A stretch of DNA of 64,000 nucleotides from Nicotiana tabacum (taxonomy: Eukaryota > Streptophyta > Magnoliopsida > Solanales > Solanaceae): NCBI RefSeq assembly GCF_000715075.1, contig NC_134082.1:187477948-187541947 (forward strand), in the 5' to 3' direction. The notes beneath the pieces were generated by a model. The model saw only the letters and a program-made list of their open reading frames with translations. It ran no database searches and was not told where the DNA came from. Shown in pieces: positions 1 to 12,698 of this stretch (position 1 is its first letter; each line of letters begins with the position of its first letter). Both the position numbers and the translations under genes were made by a program.

Positions 1-1390
1 CTTTTTTTTTTCCTTTTTTTTTTATTTTCCTTCCCCACATCTTGATGATCTGTTGGGGACCCTCTTGGAATTAGGTCCACAATTTTTCTCAACTGTTGTT
101 TTCCTGTTTTTCTCCAACTTCCCTTGGAAATTTGGTCCTCTTGGGATCTAGACCCATTCAACATTTGGTCTTGCGACCAACTTCTTTTCGCTTTATCGCC
201 TTTTCTTTGGCCTGTCCTATTCGCATTTTGCTTTGCATCATTTTGGCAACTGGTAGTAAGCTCTGAAAATCCTTTTCAAAAACAAATTGCTGGGAAGGTA
301 AAGTCTTTAAACCAAAAAATAAAAAAGTGATGATTTCAAAAAATAGAAAAACAAAAGAAATCTTCGTGAACAAATGCTGGGGAAAAGTAAAGAAAAGAAC
401 TTATCTGAATGATATAACCGATCCCAACGATCATGTCGCGCATTACGGATTAATCAACCCAGTCTATTTGTATCAATCAACCTTTCGGACGGCCTCATGT
501 TGCTGGGGATAAACAGGTACTCAACTCTTTGCCAAATGCGGATTCTTTCCGCCAATCTTGTCTTCTCACCTCATAGTGCCCTTCGAGGGGTTTTCGCTAA
601 TAAGACTTTCTCATTTTATTTTTCTCATCTTTCGTCGCCTTATGGTGCCTGTGAAGGTTTTCACCGATAAGACTCTCTCATTTTATTTTTTCTCATCTTT
701 CGTCGCCTTATGGTGCCTGTGAAGGTTTTCACCGATAAGGCTCTCTCATTTTATTTCTCTCATCTTTCGTCGCCTTATGGTGCCTGTGAAGGTTTTCACC
801 GATAAGACACTCTCATTTTATTTTCCAGCTGGGGATTGGAGTGCTGCCGATATGACTCTCTCTGCTGGGGATTCTTTCGGCTATCAATTCATTTCCAGCT
901 TATGATCTTCTTCCCTGTTGGGGATCAAAGTGTTATTCCCGACTTCCATTTGCATTGATTTAACACTTCTCGGATACTGATCGGGAGGTCTTTTTTGGAT
1001 GTCAATATGGGTTAAAATAAAAGGGGTAATAAGAGGTTCAAAATGATTTTGATGGATAAAACATTACAACTCTCGGAATCAACTTCTGCCCCAGTTTTTC
1101 TTGCTTGGGGATTTTTTTTTATTTTTTTTTGTGACTTTTCTTTTGTTCTTATTATCATTACTTTTTTTTCTCTCTTTTTCTTTCATTTTCATTACTGATT
1201 CCAAAAGAGGGGTATGAAAGAATAAACAAGGCTCAAAAGGGGAAGCAAAGGTTAAAGTGTTTGGATAGAAGAAAGAATTGCCTCCGTCATTTCATTCTCT
1301 GATAAATGCTAAATACAAACAAACAACAATTACAATCATACATAATATCTCTTAACTGTGTCCGAATTGATAGCCATGTCGACGCAGTTC
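1..1390 (-). other. 3' non-coding region of the minus-strand Tat element
   Basis: No credible coding sequence. The stretch has scattered 'ctgggga'-type motifs and T-rich tracts, as is usual for the untranslated 3' part of these elements. It includes a tandem array at 609-824. The join to the RT remnant near 1390-1400 is abrupt, which suggests that the rest of pol was lost by deletion. Confidence 0.5.
609..824. repeat. 67-68-bp tandem repeat, about 3 copies
   Basis: The segment beginning tctcattttatt recurs at 609, 676, 744 and 811, a spacing of 67, 68 and 67 bp. Units include 'cgccttatggtgcctgtgaa' and 'ttttcaccgataag' with few differences between copies. A diverged relative (cgccttcgagg..) precedes the array near 575-600. 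Confidence 0.85.
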
Positions 1391-1950
1391 CCTTCGATAT
1401 TTGTTGATCACAAAGCGTCATTGGGCTTGCTCTGTTTAGATTGCAATAATCAACACACACCCGGATTTTCCATCTCCCTTTTTTTTTTTTACACTGGCAC
1501 CACATTAGCCAACCAATCAGGATATCGAGCGACCCGAATAACCTTAGCATTCAGCTGTTTGGTTACTTCTTCCTTAATCTTCACACTTACGTCGGTTTTG
1601 GACTTCCTCAATTTTGCTTGACGGGGGAAATGCCGGGTCAGTGGGCAATTTTTAAACCACTAAATTGGTGCTTCAACCCGGCATGTCGTCGTATGACCAT
1701 GCAAAATGTTTTGAATTCAGTAAGTGCTTTGATTAGTTCTTCCCTGATGTTTGGTTCCATATGGACGCTTATCTTAGCTTCCCTGATGTCATTCGCATCC
1801 CCTAGATTGACGACTTCCGTGTCAGTTGGGCTCTTTTTTTCAAATTGGCTCAACTCTCTGTTAATTTCTTCGGAGGCTTCATCCTTATCGTATTCCGACT
1901 TATCATCACAATCTTGTACTATAAGTTCGAAATCAGATTGATTTTTTTAG
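1391..1950 (-). pseudogene. Degenerate Ty3/gypsy pol fragment (pre-RT linker and first part of RT)
   Basis: Reading down the minus strand, about 1853-1638 encodes a linker typical of Tat pol (VVNLGDAND..., then ISVHMEPNIREELIKALTEF). It is followed by a decayed RT start: 1550-1400 contains KIRVCVDYCNLNRASP, the counterpart of the conserved RT block R-V-C-V-D-Y-R-x-L-N. The pieces lie in different frames with stops between them. Similarity ends right after the NRASP motif, so the catalytic palm of RT, RNase H and integrase are all absent. This is a relic without function. The Tat-type assignment is by motif and by linkage to the gag upstream. Confidence 0.75.
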
Positions 1951-2315
1951 ACTAGGTTGAAGATCCATCGTGCATGCCATGTCATTAGAACCAGTATAAA
2001 GAGAACTGTTCAGAAGAGAAAAATAAGAAGAAAAATTAAAACAAAATAAGGAATGAGGAAAAAAACTTTCACTTTATTAAAATACGGGATAGCAAGGTTT
2101 CACACTTTGGCGAGCACAAGAAAAATCTGGATTACAACCCTGGAATAATCCAGACAACAAAAAGAAAATCAGAGCCCACTACCAAGACTCCTTTCGTATA
2201 GGAAGAGGAGTAGTCATTCAATTGTTGAGTTTTGCTTTCAACCCCACAAACTGCACATCTGCCTCATTGGACCCTTTTCCAACACCATAACTGGCTTGTC
2301 ATCCACCTTTTCCAA
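1951..2315 (-). other. gag-pol spacer of the Tat element
   Basis: Non-coding stretch between gag and the pol remnant. It contains 'ggattattccagggttgtaa' on the minus strand (complement around 2130-2155), a phrase I associate with this position in Solanaceae Tat elements. No protease motif (D-S/T-G) was found where one would be expected. Confidence 0.4.
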
Positions 2316-4202
2316 CTATACCACCGCTTTTCCACTGGTTAACATTTCTTTTGAACCGACACGGATCATCATCACTGTTTGTGAGGGTTTCTTTAGCTCC
2401 CCTCCTTCGTGCACTAGCTCAATCATGTGGGTTTCAAGGTGTGCCGGCAACGGGTTCTGATTGATGTTGGGCGCCTCTGGTGTCTGAACCTCAATCTTGT
2501 TGGTGTCAATAAGATTTTGTACTGCATGTTTCAACTTCTAACACTTCTCGGTATCATGTCCGGGAGCCCCCGAACAATACTCACAGCTTACCGAGTGGTC
2601 CATATTTTTGGGAAGGGGATTTGGCAATCTGGGCTCAACAGGACTCAACAAGCCTAACTGCCTTAATTTGTGGAACACGGCAGTATAGGTTTCTCCCAAC
2701 TCAGTGAATGTTCTTTGTATTCTTTCATTTCTGAAAGCCTGATTTCCCCGGAAACCTGCCCCTTGAGGGTTCCTGTAAGCTCTTGGCGGTGGATAGGTGT
2801 TTTGCGATGGTGTATGTGTGTTCTGGGGAGCCGGCGCGCGCCATTGCGGGCGAACCGGAGGCTGAGTATATGTTTGGGCTTGGTGCACGGAGAAGTGTGG
2901 TTCTTGAGGTGGATAGTAGTGTTGTGGTGGGCTGTATGGGTAGTTTGGTCTGTGGGGTCTGGGTTGGTTGTAGTATGGTTTACCAGACCTAGACCAACTA
3001 CTTGCCTCAATCGTGGCAATTTCTTCTTTCTTCTTTCTTCCCAGCGCACCTCCCATGCCGCTCTGAATAGCCTGGGTTGTTGCCTTGAGTGCTGAGTAAT
3101 TCAGGATTTTGTCAGACCTCAGACCCTCCTCTATCATGACCCCTATCTTTACTACTTCATTGAAGGATTTCCCAACCGTCGTCACCAAGTGACCAAAGTA
3201 AGTTGGATCCAGTGTCTGCAAGAAGTAGTCCACCATTTCTCCCTCTCTCATGGGAGGATCAACTCTGGCTGCTTGCTCTCTCCAGCGGAACCCGAACTCA
3301 CGAAAACTTTCCCCGGGCTTCTTCCCGGTCCTCAATAATGTGAGACGGTCAGGGACTATCTCGAGATTGTATTGGAAATGACCCGCGAAAGCCTGCGCCA
3401 GATCATCCCAAGTGTACCATCTGCTGGAATCCTGCCTGGTATACCATTCTAGTGCAGATCCGCTCAGACTTTGGCCGAAATAAGCTATCAACAGCTCATC
3501 TTTGCCGCCTGCCCCTCTCATTTTGCTACAGAAACCCCGCAAATGTGCCATGGGGTCACCGTGCCCTTCATATAAATCAAACTTAGGCATCTTGAACCCA
3601 GCCGGGAGTTGGACGTCCGGGAAAGGGCATAGATCTTTGTAGGCCACACTGACCTGGTTGCCCAATCCGTGCAGGTTCCTGAAAGACTGCTCCAGGCTTT
3701 TGAACTTCCTCAATACCTTCTCTTGTTCTGGGACTTTAACCGGCTTTTCAATCTCTGCCGGTACCTCCAAGTGCGGATTGTAGGCATGTGGTTCGGGGGC
3801 ACAGAATGTGGGCTTAGGGGGATAGTATTACGTATCGTGAGCCTGAAACAACGGCTTGCTGGAGGATCTTTGCAACGTGGCTGGCGGAGGTGCCCTGACG
3901 ATGGGGACGATTGGCGGAGGAGGGTTTTGTTTAGGTGGTGGAGCTTGGGGATTATAGGAAGTATCCCCTTGGTAGTATTGGGCAACGGGGAAGCTCGTTG
4001 AAGGGCCGGGTAAAGGGTATTCCGGTGTGTGTCCCGGTGGGGAAGTAGGAGTGACGAGTGGTTCGGGCCCTTTTTGCGCCTTAGCCATGGCTAGCTGCAT
4101 TTCATGCATTTCCAATCTCATTTTTTCTATATTGGCCATCGCCTCCTTCAGCATCTGATGTGCCGTCCCTTCCGACTCAACACTATTTTCTAAGCCAGTC
4201 AT
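2316..4202 (-). pseudogene. Tat-type gag polyprotein with two in-frame stops
   Basis: One reading frame runs from the ATG at 4202 to 2316 (about 628 codons), broken by TAA near 3828 and TAG at 2538-2540. No frameshift is needed, since all three open pieces are in register. The N-terminal part has a Met/Glu-rich helical stretch (MLKEAMANIEKMRLEMHEMQ) and a Pro-rich linker. The middle has the retrotransposon gag capsid-like domain (FDLYEGHGDPMAHLRGFC, then WYTWDDLAQAFAGHFQYN). After that come Pro/Tyr/Gln-rich sequence and a knuckle-like CEYCSGAPGHDTEKC. The TAG stop follows that last Cys, where a Trp is usual (TGG to TAG); downstream the frame continues with KHAVQNLIDTNKIEV. Gag would form the virus-like particle. 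Confidence is high for the family and high for its being broken. Confidence 0.85.
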
Positions 4203-4767
4203 GCTTTCTGGTATAATCCCTTTTGATCTTGTTTGATAATGGTATGGTGCCAGTACGCTTTAACAACTAATTGTTTGGATTTGGACAAACAACAAACTTG
4301 TTAGCGTTAAAGTTTTAACAGATATTGCAATTGCATGTTGGGGAACGCAATATTCTTAGGCAGTTAACCATTTCTAACATGTTTTTTTTCTACCGCGTGC
4401 ATCCTCTCGCGTGAAACCCTTCATTCCACCCTTTTTTATTTATTCTTTGTGCCTTTTTTATTTATTCACTTTCTTTTTCTTTTTTTCTTTTTTTGTTGTG
4501 GTCGAATCTTATGGAGATTGCCTACGTATCATGCCCCCGCATGAATCAGACCTTGCGTAGTTCGGACCACTAAAAGATAAGCAATACTAAACATTTTTTT
4601 CAATTTTTCATATTAAAACAAACTGGGTTTCAAAGGTTTGAAGATGACCTACAAACTGAAAATCAAACAACCCACATATTCTAATTAAAAGATTTACAAA
4701 CTCCAAAACAAATGGCCAGCTTCCTTTCCCCGTTTGACAAATGCAACCAAACGGCTATTTTTGCAAA
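4203..4767 (-). other. Leader of the Tat element, left part
   Basis: AT-rich untranslated sequence upstream of gag. It contains a 'ttgcctacgtatcat...gcgtagttcgga' block (about 4517-4566) that recurs in similar form at about 16108-16158 in the right part of the same leader, so the leader carries a repeated module. It stops at the Tekay insertion point. Confidence 0.5.
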
Positions 4768-4772
4768 TGTGA

Positions 4773-7434
4773 TGTTACAACCCATATCCACATGTGTTAG
4801 TTCATGCCATATATTAGTTAACATAAATCCAAGAAGGAATTATCTTTGAGATGATAAGAAGTCAATCCTATTGGTCTTAAGTGATACAAGAGTGTATAAG
4901 GGTGATTAACCAGTATTAGAAGTTAAACGAATCAAGGATGTTGTAACTCGTATTTTCAGGTAATCTAGCGGTGCTTAATACACTCAAGAGGTCATTTATT
5001 AAGGTATTTTAATCATATAATATCCGTATCATAATTCTTGAAGTCAAACGAGTTATGAAACAAAAGTCGACAAAAATTGTCGCAACTTAGGTTCATAATT
5101 TTACTTAAACATTAGGTCAAATGTTTCTAATCTTTTCTCATAATTTACAAGGAATTATGGGGTGATCTACCAATAAAATTAAATATCTATGAGTCTAGTT
5201 TGCAACGCATTAAACCGTTCATCGATACAATCTCGGAGTAGAGAGATATTCGCATTTTCGCGAGACTGCGCCAAGCACCTCTCTATGGAGCCCACTAAGG
5301 CGGTTTAAGATATTTGGACCTATATAGGATGCCTTCAACCCGTTTTAAGTCATTTCTTCTCACTATTTTCAGACCTTAGAACCCTAGGAACATCCTCTCA
5401 AGGTTCTCTCAAGATTCAAGACCCAAAGAAAGGGCAAACAACACAAATCAAGTGTCGGGAATTCCGTGGCGCTAGTAAGTCTCTTGTTCTTCTTGTTGTT
5501 GCTCATTTTTGTGTCGTTCCAGCTCGTGTGGGAGGTTTTTTTAAAGGGTTTATGTTCTGTAAATACTCCCTCATGTTCTTAATATCAATCCTAGGTGATT
5601 TCAAGCCTTCTAAAGTGATTCTAGTGCCCAAAAACACTAATTGATCGCTAGTTTCGCTTTTTTGTTGTTGTGGCAGCATTGGAGGGATATTTCATGGAAA
5701 TTTAAGGTCAAATTGGAGTTGTTCTTTCTGTATAAAGGTAAGGAACCTCTTACTCTATATGTATTTAAGATTATCCAAGTTGCAGCTAAGCCATTGAAGC
5801 TAGAACTTGTGAAATATATATCGAAAGGCTTGGAAGTAATGTTATTGTTTTGTGGACTGTTTTGCGTTGTTGTTGGGCTGCGTATTTTACTACTATCTTG
5901 TGGAGTTTTGGAGGAGGAAGGGTGTGGAGAAACACCATATATATGTGTTATGGGCTGATAGTTATTCGTAACATTTCCAGGTTGTTTGACACGACTACGG
6001 TGGTCGTCGTATGTATGGAGTGATTAGGCTGTGTGTGGACTATTTTGGGAGGCTCAATATGTTTATTATTGATGTTGTTTGGGCTGTTTGGTGACTATTT
6101 TGAATGGTGTGAGGTCATATATATAGGGGAGGTGTTGTCCATTTCATCGTAAAATAGGTTGTGGTCGATACATAATAGTTATGACGCTTAAATGATAACG
6201 ATAGTATCGTTTCTCTTATTGTAGACTAAGGAGTTTTGACAATTGCATAGCTTGAGATTGGGGCAGTATATACAAGGTATGTGAGGCTATCCCTTTCCTT
6301 CTTTTGCACGACTCCGATTGTACATAATGTAATGAACGATCTTCCAAGATACTCTACTCTTAGAAGCTAGCAGTACTTACATTGTTTTCCCTCTTATGGA
6401 ACGATTGATGTTAATGTTGCTTCTCTTAGTCTTATGTTATCAATGTTGTTGGTACTTCCTGATTCTTATAAGGTTCATAGTGAAGAGTTAGTCCTAATAA
6501 CGTGTACAGAGGATACCGACCTTACGTCACTCCGAAAGGTTTAGAATATGATTCCATGAGTCGAGCATGCATTATATATATGTATCTATTTTACTCTACC
6601 GAGCCACGCTATAGTTGGCCGGGTACGGCACCTATTGTGCAACCACTGATCAGTTGGGTTTTACCGAGCTCCACGTGGCCGGGTACGATTCTACCGAGCC
6701 TATTATGGCCGGGTACGATATGATGATGATGATGCCCATAGAGGCGAATGCTTTAAAGGTTTATGTATTTATACATATGTATCATGCATTTCATGTAAGT
6801 AGCCCTCAGAGGTACTAAGATGTTACAGGTTGTATATTCTCAATCCTTGCATACATTACTGATCACATTTATGGTTCCTTGCCTTACATACTCAGTACTT
6901 TATTCGTACTGACGTCCTTTTATTTGTGGACGCTGCATGTCGTGCTGCAGGTCCTGATAGACAGGCAGGTGCAGCTCCCCCACCACAGTAGACTGTCCAG
7001 TTCAGCGGTGATTGGCGAGATCCCTTCTCCGGACTTGCCTTTGTCTTGGTATGCAATTTTTGTTATAGACATTATGGGTATGTCGGGGCCCTGTTCCGGC
7101 TATGTTGCAATACTTATGTTCTTTTAGAGGCTCATAGACAGGTGTCGGCTCATGTATAGTTTGGTATGCCTTGTCGGCTAGTTTTTGTTGTATAGTCTTT
7201 CATAGTAGCGTGGTAGCTCATACCTTATATGTAGTTTCTTGATTGTCTGGTCATCCCCTGCTATGTATGTTCATGCCGTCATATTTTATTGCTGGTTGTC
7301 CATGATCTAGGTCTACCATTTATATTGATCTCGTCAGCCCTAAAAGATAATAATGAAGGTTAGATGAAATGTGCGTTGGTGCTCGGCAAGTGTGGTCGGG
7401 TGCTAGTCATGGCCCTTCAGTTTGGGTCGTGACA
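4773..7434 (+). repeat. 5' LTR of the Tekay-type element
   Basis: Begins TGTTACAACC and ends GGGTCGTGACA. A likely TATA box lies in 'gacctatataggatgcc' (about 5318-5334), with transcription expected shortly downstream. Near 6598-6720 there are three short imperfect repeats built on 'accgagc' and 'tggccgggtacg'. The 105-aa ORF at 5641-5958 recurs unchanged in the other LTR and is not a gene. Confidence 0.95.
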
Positions 7435-7438
7435 AACT

Positions 7439-7450
7439 TGGTATCAGAGC
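7439..7450 (+). other. Primer binding site, initiator tRNA-Met
   Basis: TGGTATCAGAGC, complementary to the 3' end of plant initiator tRNA-Met, lies 4 bases after the 5' LTR. It primes minus-strand cDNA synthesis. Confidence 0.95.
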
Positions 7451-7637
7451 AAGTCTGTCCTAGGGGTTGTCTATGAGCCGTGTCTAGTAGAGTCTTGATT
7501 ATGGATGTGTAGCGCGCCACATTTATAATCAGGAGGCTACATGACATCTAGGGTTGTTACCTTCTTCCTGAATCTAGATCGTGCGTAGAGTTGAGTCGTA
7601 AGTGTTCGTCTCTAATATTCACCTTGTTTTTTCAGTG

Positions 7638-10600
7638 ATGCCTTCGACTAGGAAGCAAACGATTAGTAAACGGCTTGATACAGCAGCGGGAGAGGGTACC
7701 AGTCAGGTGCCCCAAGTTAGAGCAGGACAAAGTGAGGCTCAAAGTGAGATGCCCTCTCATACCTCATCTACTCCATCTCCTCCAGAGGATATTAGAAGGC
7801 ACCCAGCACCTCCAGTTCCTCCGTTTGGCACTCCAGACCAGGATATGCGAAGTGCTTTGTAGTTATTGACTAGCTTGGTAGCTGCTCAGAGGCAGAATAC
7901 AGGTGCTGCTGAGAAACCAGTTAGTACAAGAGTTCGTAATTTTATTAATTTAGACCCTCCAGTGTTTACCGGATCAGACCCCAAGGAGGACCCACAGACT
8001 TTTATTGACCAGGTTCATCGTACACTTCGGGTTATGTATGTTAGTGATACAGAGGCAGTAGAGTTGGCTTCTTATCGGCTACGGGATTTAGCGGTTCTCT
8101 GGTATGATAGTTAGGAAAGATCCAGGGGTCCGAACCCTTCTCCAGCTGTGTGGAAGGAATTTTCTGAGGCCTTTCTTCGTCACTACTTGCCAGTTGAGAT
8201 ACGACGAGCTAGAGCTGATAAGTTCTTGAACCTTAGACAAGGTAATATGAGTGTGCGAGAGTACAGTATGCAGTTTGATTCTTTGGCAAGGTATGCTCCC
8301 CATATGGTGGCCGAGATGAGTGATAGGGTGCATATGTTCGTGAATGGGTTGGGACCACATCTGATAAATGAGTGTACGACAGCCTCCTTGGTGGAGGGCA
8401 TGGATATTTCCCGTATTCAAGCTTATGCCCAGACCCTAGAGGATCGTAAGCGCCAGCAGAGGGCAGTTAGGGAGCAGGATAGGGGCCAGCATAAGAGGGC
8501 GAGATTTGCAGGGTATTCTGATGACTTCAGAGGCCGCATCAGGCCACAGTTTTCGAGGAGTTCGGCGCCACCTGTAGCTAGTGCTCCTCCATAGTTTCAG
8601 AGGCCTCGATATGATAGATCCTATTCTGGTCCAGGTCAGAGTTCGCGGGCATCTGGCTCGCAACATCACAGGGATACTAGTCAGATGAGACCCCCAACAC
8701 CACATTATGATCAGTGCGGCAAGGCCCACTTTGGACTGTGTCGTCGAGTTTCTGATGCATGCTATTCGTGCGGGCAGCCTGGCCATATGATGTGGGATTG
8801 TCCTAATAGAGGAGGTGATGGTATGGCTCAGCCGACTGCATCTGTGTCTGGTTTTTCCTCATCAGTTCGACCTCCAACACGGGGTTTTCAGCAGTCGACA
8901 GGTCATGGTAGGGGTAGAGGTGCAGTGCCGAGTTCGAGTGGTGCTCAAAATCGAACCTATGCTCTAGTAGGTCGACAGGATCTCGAGTCGTATCCAGATG
9001 TTGTTACAGGTATTATATATGTGTTTTCTTATGATGTATATGCGCTGATTGATCCGGGATCTACATTATCATATGTTACACCCTTTGTGGCTAATAAGTT
9101 TGGCATTGAACCTCAATTGATAAGTAAACCCCTCGCGGTATCTACTCCGATAGGAGATTCTGTGATTGCTAGAAAGGTATATAGAGGTTGCACTGTGATG
9201 ATTTGTAGTCGTCAAACCTCGACAAATTTATTTGAGTTAGAAATGGTTGATTTTGATGTGATATTGGGAATGGACTGGTTGGCCTCATGCTATGCAAATA
9301 TTGACTGTCGTACGAAGATGGTTAGGTTCCAATTTCCGGGTGAACCCGTCATTGAATGGAAAGGGAACATTGCTACACCGAAAGGTAGGTTTATTTCCTA
9401 TCTTAAGGCAAGGAAAATGATCTCAAAAGGTTACATTTATCATCTCGTTCGCGTTAGGGATGCGGAGGCGAAACCGCCTACTTTACAATCAATCCCTGTG
9501 GTCAACGAATTCCCAGATGTTTTCCCAGATGAACTCCCAGGCCTTCCTCCTGAAAGGGAGATTGAGTTTAGCATTGATGTGTTGCCTGACACTCAACCGA
9601 TCTCTATTCCTCCATACAGAATGGCCCTGGTAGAGTTGCGAGAGTTGAAGGTGCAGTTGAAAGACTTGTTGGATAAGGGATTTATTAGGCCTAGCACTTC
9701 ACCTTGGGGTGCACCAGTCCTATTCGTGTGGAAGAAAGACGGGTCGTTACGGATGTGTATCGACTATCGACAGTTGAATAAGTCTACTATAAAGAACAAG
9801 TATCCACTTCCAAGAATTGATGACCTGTTTGACCAACTCCAGGGTGCCAAGTATTTCTCTAAGATTGATTTACGTTCAGGGTATCATCAGGTGAGGGTTA
9901 GGGAGAAGGATATTCCAAAGACGGCCTTCTGGACAAGATATGGGCACTTTGAGTTCTTGGTGATGTCGTTCGAGCTAACAAATGTCCCAGCAGCTTTTAT
10001 GGATCTCATGAATACTATATTCAGGCCCTATCTTGATGTGTTCGTGATTGTATTCATTGATGACATTCTAGTGTATTCTCGTTCGGAGGCGGAACATGCG
10101 GGCCACTTGCGGATAGTATTACAGACGCTTCAGGATCGTAAGTTATATGCTAAGCTCTCCAAATGTGAATTCTGGCTGAACTCAGTAGCATTCCTTGTCC
10201 ATGTGATATCTGATGAGGGTATCAGTGTCGACACTCAGAAGATCGATGCAGTAAAGAATTGGCCGAGACCTACAACACCATCAGAAGTCCGCAGCTTCCT
10301 AGGGCTAGCAGGATATTATAGGCGGTTTGTAGAAGGATTTTCCTCTATATCATCACCATTGACTAAGTTAACACAAAAAGCTACCAAATTCCAGTGGTCT
10401 GACACTTGTGAACGTAGTTTTCAGGAGCTGAAGAATCGATTGACATCTGCACCAGTGCTCACTCTTCCTGAAGGAACAGAAGGTTATGTGGTATATTGTG
10501 ATGCCTCAGGTATAGGTTTGGGGTGCGTATTGATGCAGCGTGGGAATGTGATTGCTTATGCATCAAGACAATTGAAGAAGCATGAAAAGAATTATCCAAC

Positions 10601-12458
10601 CCATGATTTGGAATTGGCTGCAGTAATATATGCTTTGAAGATATGGCGGCACTAATTATACGGCGTCCATGTTGACATCTACACAGATCACAAGAGTTTA
10701 CAATACATCTTCAAGCAGAAAGAGTTGAATTTGAGGCAGCATAGGTGGCTTGAATTATTGAAAGACTATGACGTCGAGATATTGTATCATCCCGGTAAAG
10801 CCAATGTTGTGGCAGACGCTCTCAGCCGTAAATCAATGGGAAGCTTAGTACATATTGAGGCAGGTAGATGGGGGTTGATTAAAGAGCTTCATCAGCTAGC
10901 CAATATGAGAATCAGATTGTTAGACTCTGATGATGGAGGTGTTACTGTACAGAATACATCAGAATCATCTTTGGTAGCCGAGGTAAAAGCACGACAATAT
11001 GAAGATCCTATCTTAGTACGATTAAGAGAAAGCATTCAACAGTGTAAAAGTATGGCTTTTGGGATCGGAAAAGACGGGGCACTGAGATACCAGAGCCGAT
11101 TGTGTGTGCCTAATGTGGCAGGGTTGCGAGAGAAGATTATGAATGAGATTCATTAATCCCGATATTCCATCCATCCCGGCTCGACAAAGATGTATCATGA
11201 TGTCAAGGAGCAGTATTGGTGGGATAATATGAAGAAGTCTATTGCAGAATTTGTAGCCCAGTGTCCCAATTGTCAACAAGTAAAGATAGAACATCAGAAA
11301 CCCGGTGGATTGCTTCAAAATATAGAGATTCCGACCTGGAAGTGGGAGGTGATTAATATGGACTTCATTATTGGATTACCTCGCTTTTATCATAAGTTTG
11401 ACTCCATCTGGGTGATAATTGATCGACTTACAAAATGTGCCCATTTTCTGCCAGTGAAGACAACTTACACGGCTGAAGATTATGCAAAGTTGTATATCAA
11501 GGAGATTGTTAGGCTTCATGGTGTGCCCATATCTATTATATCAAACCGAGGAGCTCAATTTACGGCTAACTTTTGGAGGTCTTTCCAGAAGGGTTTAGGC
11601 ACACAGGTAAATCTCAGCACTGCATTTCATCCGCAGACTGACGGACAGGCTGAACGTACCATTCAGACACTGGAAGATATGCTACGAGCATGTGTTCTAG
11701 ATTTTAAGGGGAATTGGGATGATCATCTTCCACTCATAGAATTCGCCTATAACAATAGCTACCATTCCAGTATTAAAATGGCCCCATACGAGGCACTATA
11801 CGGGAGGAGATGTAGATCACCAGTTGGATGGTTCGAAGTCGGTGAAACAGAATTATATGGGCCAGATTTGATTCACCAAGCTATTGAGAAGGTGAAAGTG
11901 ATACAGGAGCGATTGAGGACGGCACAAAGCAGGCAAAAATCTTATTCTGATGTCCGACGTCGTGATCTAGAGTTTGAGGTTGGTGATTGGGTTTTCCTGA
12001 GGATCTCACCAATGAAGGGTATTATGCGTTTTGGGAAGAAAGGTAAGCTGAGTCCAAGGTATATCGGGCCGTATAAAATTCTTCGACGGATTGGACAGGT
12101 TGCTTATGAGTTAGAATTGCCATCCGAATTGGAATTTGTCCACCCGGTATTCCATGTATCTATGTTGAGAAAATGTATTGGAGACCCTTCTCGAGTCGTC
12201 CCTATCAAAGATGTACAAGTTACAGAGGACCTATCATATGAAGAAGTGCCAGTGGCGATATTAGATCGGCAAGTCCGCAAGCTGAGAACAAAAGATGTAG
12301 CTTCCGTCAAAGTATTGTGGAGGAACAAAAATATGGAAAAAATGACATGGGAAGCAGAAGAGGAGATGAAGTCTAAATACCCTTACTTATTCCAGAATGA
12401 AGATAACAAGGATTCTGGTGGAAGACAGGATACATTGGAAGGTGAAACGGCTCTATGA
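7638..12458 (+). pseudogene. Tekay-type gag-pol polyprotein, one frame with five nonsense codons
   Basis: ATG at 7638. The frame stays in register to the stop at 12458 (about 1,606 codons), with premature stops at 7860 (TAG), 8112 (TAG), 8592 (TAG), 10653 (TAA) and 11154 (TAA). Domain order: gag (retrotransposon gag domain about 7930-8400); a CCHC knuckle [14 protein letters not shown] at 8760-8801; protease with [10 protein letters not shown] near 9049; RT with [15 protein letters not shown] and FIDDILVYS (about 10054); RNase H beginning VVYCDASG (about 10490); integrase with the CPNCQ part of the zinc module (about 11265) and the central D-D-E domain; and a C-terminal chromodomain (about 12235-12405). 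The second catalytic Asp of integrase reads Asn (SNRGAQF, about 11550). The likely ancestral codons are Gln, Trp, Gln, Tyr and Ser at the five stops. No frameshifts, so the damage is recent point mutation. Confidence 0.93.
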
Positions 12459-12687
12459 GGTAAGCAATAATTTGAGAATACTCCTCCTTAATACAAAATG
12501 GTGATATGTAGATAATGTAAATATGCATAATGCTTTGTGTAGCCTTGTGAAGTCATATGTTGGGCTTAATTACTTGCAAGTTTTGCTAGTGACCATTTTA
12601 TAGGAGAAAATTGATCGGAAATTTCCATTGGAATCCACGATGATTTAAACTCCCCATAAACCCTTACATTCGAGGACGAATGTTCCT

Positions 12688-12698
12688 AAGGGGGAGGG
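12688..12698 (+). other. Polypurine tract of the Tekay-type element
   Basis: AAGGGGGAGGG directly abuts the 3' LTR. It is the RNase H-resistant primer for plus-strand synthesis. Confidence 0.9.

Noticed and set aside
5641..5958. 105-aa ORF, repeated unchanged at 13568-13885
   Set aside because: It lies at the same place in both Tekay LTRs; its conservation reflects recent LTR identity, and no domain is present.
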